Below, one piece after another: positions 20,638-22,374 of a DNA stretch of 22,374 bases. The DNA comes from Alphaproteobacteria bacterium (lineage in GTDB: Bacteria > Pseudomonadota > Alphaproteobacteria > Sphingomonadales > Emcibacteraceae). Each line of letters starts with the position of its first letter. Position 1 is the stretch's first letter. The stretch covers positions 1 to 22,374 of the forward strand of contig NVTJ01000007.1 of assembly GCA_002401545.1 (NCBI GenBank), written 5' to 3'. The notes under the pieces were generated by a model. That model was given only the letters and a program-made list of their open reading frames with translations, made no database searches and was not told the DNA's origin. The position numbers were made by a program, and so were the translations under genes.

Positions 20638-22374
20638 GATCAGCCCCTATCAGATCAAGCCACGCGTCCTCAGTCAAGGTTTTGACCCCAAGGGCGGTGG
20701 CTTTTTTAAGTTTTGAGCCGGCACCGGGGCCCGCAATCAAAAGGTCGGTTTTTTTCGAAACGGAACCGGATACTCTGGCCCCAAGTTTTTCAGCAGATGC
20801 CTTGGCTTCCTGGCGTGTCATCTTCTCCAGACTGCCCGTGAAAACAATAATTTTTCCAGCAACCGGAGACGCGCTCATATCAGGGGCTTCGAAATCTTCA
20901 ACCGTCACCTGCGCCAGAAGATGGTCCAGCACCTGAATATTATGGGGTTCGTCGAAGAAACTGATCAGGCTCTCTGCCACTTTGGGTCCGATACCATCAA
21001 TATTCAACAATTCGCTGCGGGCTTCGCTGTCCCCGTCCTGTGCGGCATCTATAGCTGCATTGAAAGCGGCCATATTCAGGTAATTCAGGCACAAAAGCCG
21101 GGCATTCTGCTGACCAATATGATGAATGCCAAGGGCGAACAGAAAGCGGTCCATGGTTATGGTGCGTTTGGCATTGATGGCGTGCCAGAGGTTTGCCACC
21201 GACAGCTCTCCCCAGCCATCGCGGTTTTTAAGCCGGGTCAGTCCCTCAGCATCTTTTTGTTCCAGAGTGAAAATATCCGCCGGACTTGTTATCATGCCTT
21301 CCCTAAAGAAAAACGCGATCTGCTTTTTACCCAGACCGTCAATATCAAAGGCATTGCGCGATACAAAATGCCGCAATCTTTCCACCCGCTGCGCCGGGCA
21401 GATCAAACCGCCGGAACAGCGCCAGGCCACCTCATCTTCTTCCCGTTCCAAATGGCTGTCACATGATGGACAGTTTTCGGGGAAGATAATTGGCTGGCTG
21501 TTGTCTGTGGTTTTGGCCACCTCAACCACTTGAGGAATCACATCCCCCGCACGCTGAATGATCACTTCATCACCAATTTTCAGGCCAAGCCGCGCGATCT
21601 CATCCGCATTATGAAGCGTGGCATTGGAGACCACCACCCCACCCACCGTCACCGGATCCAGCCGGGCAACGGGCGTGATCACCCCGGTCCGACCCACCTG
21701 ATAATCAACAGCCCGTAATGTGGTCCGGGCCTTTTCCGCCGGAAATTTATGGGCAATGGCCCAGCGCGGCGCCCGGGCCACCATACCAAGCCGTTCCTGC
21801 AGGTCAAGCCGGTTTACTTTATAGACCACCCCGTCAATATCATAATTCAGGCGCGCGCGTATCTTGCCGATCTTATCATACTGGGCAAGAGCCGCATGCC
21901 CGTCATCGCATATAACAGCAAGGTCATTAATGATAAATCCCCAGTCGCGCATCCTCTGAAAGCACGCCCACTGTGTATCGCCAAAATTTTCAGAAACCTC
22001 CCCCCAGCCATAAGCAAAAAAATGCAAATTGCGCGCGGCAGTAATGTCACTGTTCAATTGACGGAGCGATCCCGCCGCCGCATTGCGCGGATTGGCAAAG
22101 GGTGGTTTCCCCGCCTGTTCCTGCTGGGCGTTCAAGGCAAAGAAATCTTCCTTGGCCATATAGACCTCGCCGCGAATTTCCAGCACATCCGGCCAGCCAT
22201 TCCCCACCAGTTTTTTCGGAATGTCATCAATGGTTTTCAGGTTTCTGGTGATATTTTCCCCGACCTTGCCATCGCCCCTTGTCAGACCCTGTACCAATAT
22301 CCCCTTTTCATAACGCAGGGATGCGGACAGGCCGTCAATCTTGGGTTCCGCCATGAGCAGAAAATCATCGTCAC
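20621..22374 (-). CDS. ligA: NAD-dependent DNA ligase LigA (5' end outside window)
   Basis: Seals nicks using NAD+; an essential replication and repair enzyme. The frame stays open to the right edge (DDDFLLMAEPKIDG...), so the ATG at 22354 is internal and roughly the first 110-120 residues lie outside. KIDG contains the adenylated lysine. Downstream come the rest of the nucleotidyltransferase domain (LTRGDGKVGENITRN, FANPRNAAAGSLRQL, YDIDGVVYKVN, KFPAEKA), the OB fold (QVGRTGVITPVARLDPVTVGGVVVSNATLHN), the four-cysteine zinc site (CPSC...RC...ICPAQ), helix-hairpin-helix repeats (FDIDGLGKKQI, LLNIDGIGPKVAESL), and the BRCT domain near the end (GKIIVFTGSLEKMTRQEAK...LLIAGPGAGSKLKKA). All parts expected of LigA are present in order. 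Tail-to-tail with the flavin oxidoreductase, overlapping by 17 bp. Confidence 0.97.
   Translation of the reverse strand, partial: DDDFLLMAEPKIDGLSASLRYEKGILVQGLTRGDGKVGENITRNLKTIDDIPKKLVGNGWPDVLEIRGEVYMAKEDFFALNAQQEQAGKPPFANPRNAAAGSLRQLNSDITAARNLHFFAYGWGEVSENFGDTQWACFQRMRDWGFIINDLAVICDDGHAALAQYDKIGKIRARLNYDIDGVVYKVNRLDLQERLGMVARAPRWAIAHKFPAEKARTTLRAVDYQVGRTGVITPVARLDPVTVGGVVVSNATLHNADEIARLGLKIGDEVIIQRAGDVIPQVVEVAKTTDNSQPIIFPENCPSCDSHLEREEDEVAWRCSGGLICPAQRVERLRHFVSRNAFDIDGLGKKQIAFFFREGMITSPADIFTLEQKDAEGLTRLKNRDGWGELSVANLWHAINAKRTITMDRFLFALGIHHIGQQNARLLCLNYLNMAAFNAAIDAAQDGDSEARSELLNIDGIGPKVAESLISFFDEPHNIQVLDHLLAQVTVEDFEAPDMSASPVAGKIIVFTGSLEKMTRQEAKASAEKLGARVSGSVSKKTDLLIAGPGAGSKLKKATALGVKTLTEDAWLDLIGADPKREL

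Overview
The window looks like an ordinary chromosomal segment of an alphaproteobacterium of moderate GC content. The evidence is a permuted two-piece tmRNA gene with an alphaproteobacterial tag (ANDNEAFAVAA), an alpha-type SspB ending in the VVTLDTFRKK tail, an RHH_4 protein, and thyA-folA near hflK. I cannot fix the order or genus. I see no insertion sequence, prophage, CRISPR array or tRNA.

Layout. Positions 1-934 (-) hold the start of hflK, cut by the window edge. Positions 1064-2149 (+) are the Mrp/ApbC Fe-S carrier ATPase, meeting tail-to-tail a soluble twin-PAS chemoreceptor (2160-3677, -). After a 446-bp AT-rich gap come folA and thyA (4124-5424, -), which overlap by ATGA. Divergent from thyA is the two-piece tmRNA gene ssrA (about 5508-5800, +), then sspB (5869-6357, +), class I fumarase (6543-8153, +) and a small ribbon-helix-helix protein (8167-8388, +). 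A giant AsmA-family protein (about 8378-12058, -) closes that block. Positions 12264-16833 (+) carry a hot-dog thioesterase and a CLC chloride-transport protein, overlapping by ATGA, then a UvrD/PcrA helicase. A DUF2807 surface-type protein (16848-17621, -) is divergent from prmA (17867-18793, +). An unrecognised internally repeated protein (18851-19231, -) with a clear terminator is divergent from a luciferase-like flavin oxidoreductase (19534-20637, +). That gene overlaps tail-to-tail with ligA (20621-22374, -), which is cut by the right edge.

How genes fit together. thyA and folA form the dTMP/tetrahydrofolate pair. ssrA and sspB are neighbours and act in one process: tmRNA rescues stalled ribosomes by adding a tag, and SspB delivers tagged proteins to ClpXP. 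HflK belongs to membrane protease quality control. Mrp supplies Fe-S clusters, and class I fumarase is a [4Fe-4S] enzyme, although the two genes are not adjacent. UvrD and LigA are DNA repair proteins encoded apart.

The least explained items are the FMDL-repeat protein at 18851-19231, whose C-terminus resembles the tmRNA tag encoded in the same window; the chemoreceptor with two almost identical PAS domains; and the CLC protein, which lacks both the usual first selectivity motif and the proton glutamate.
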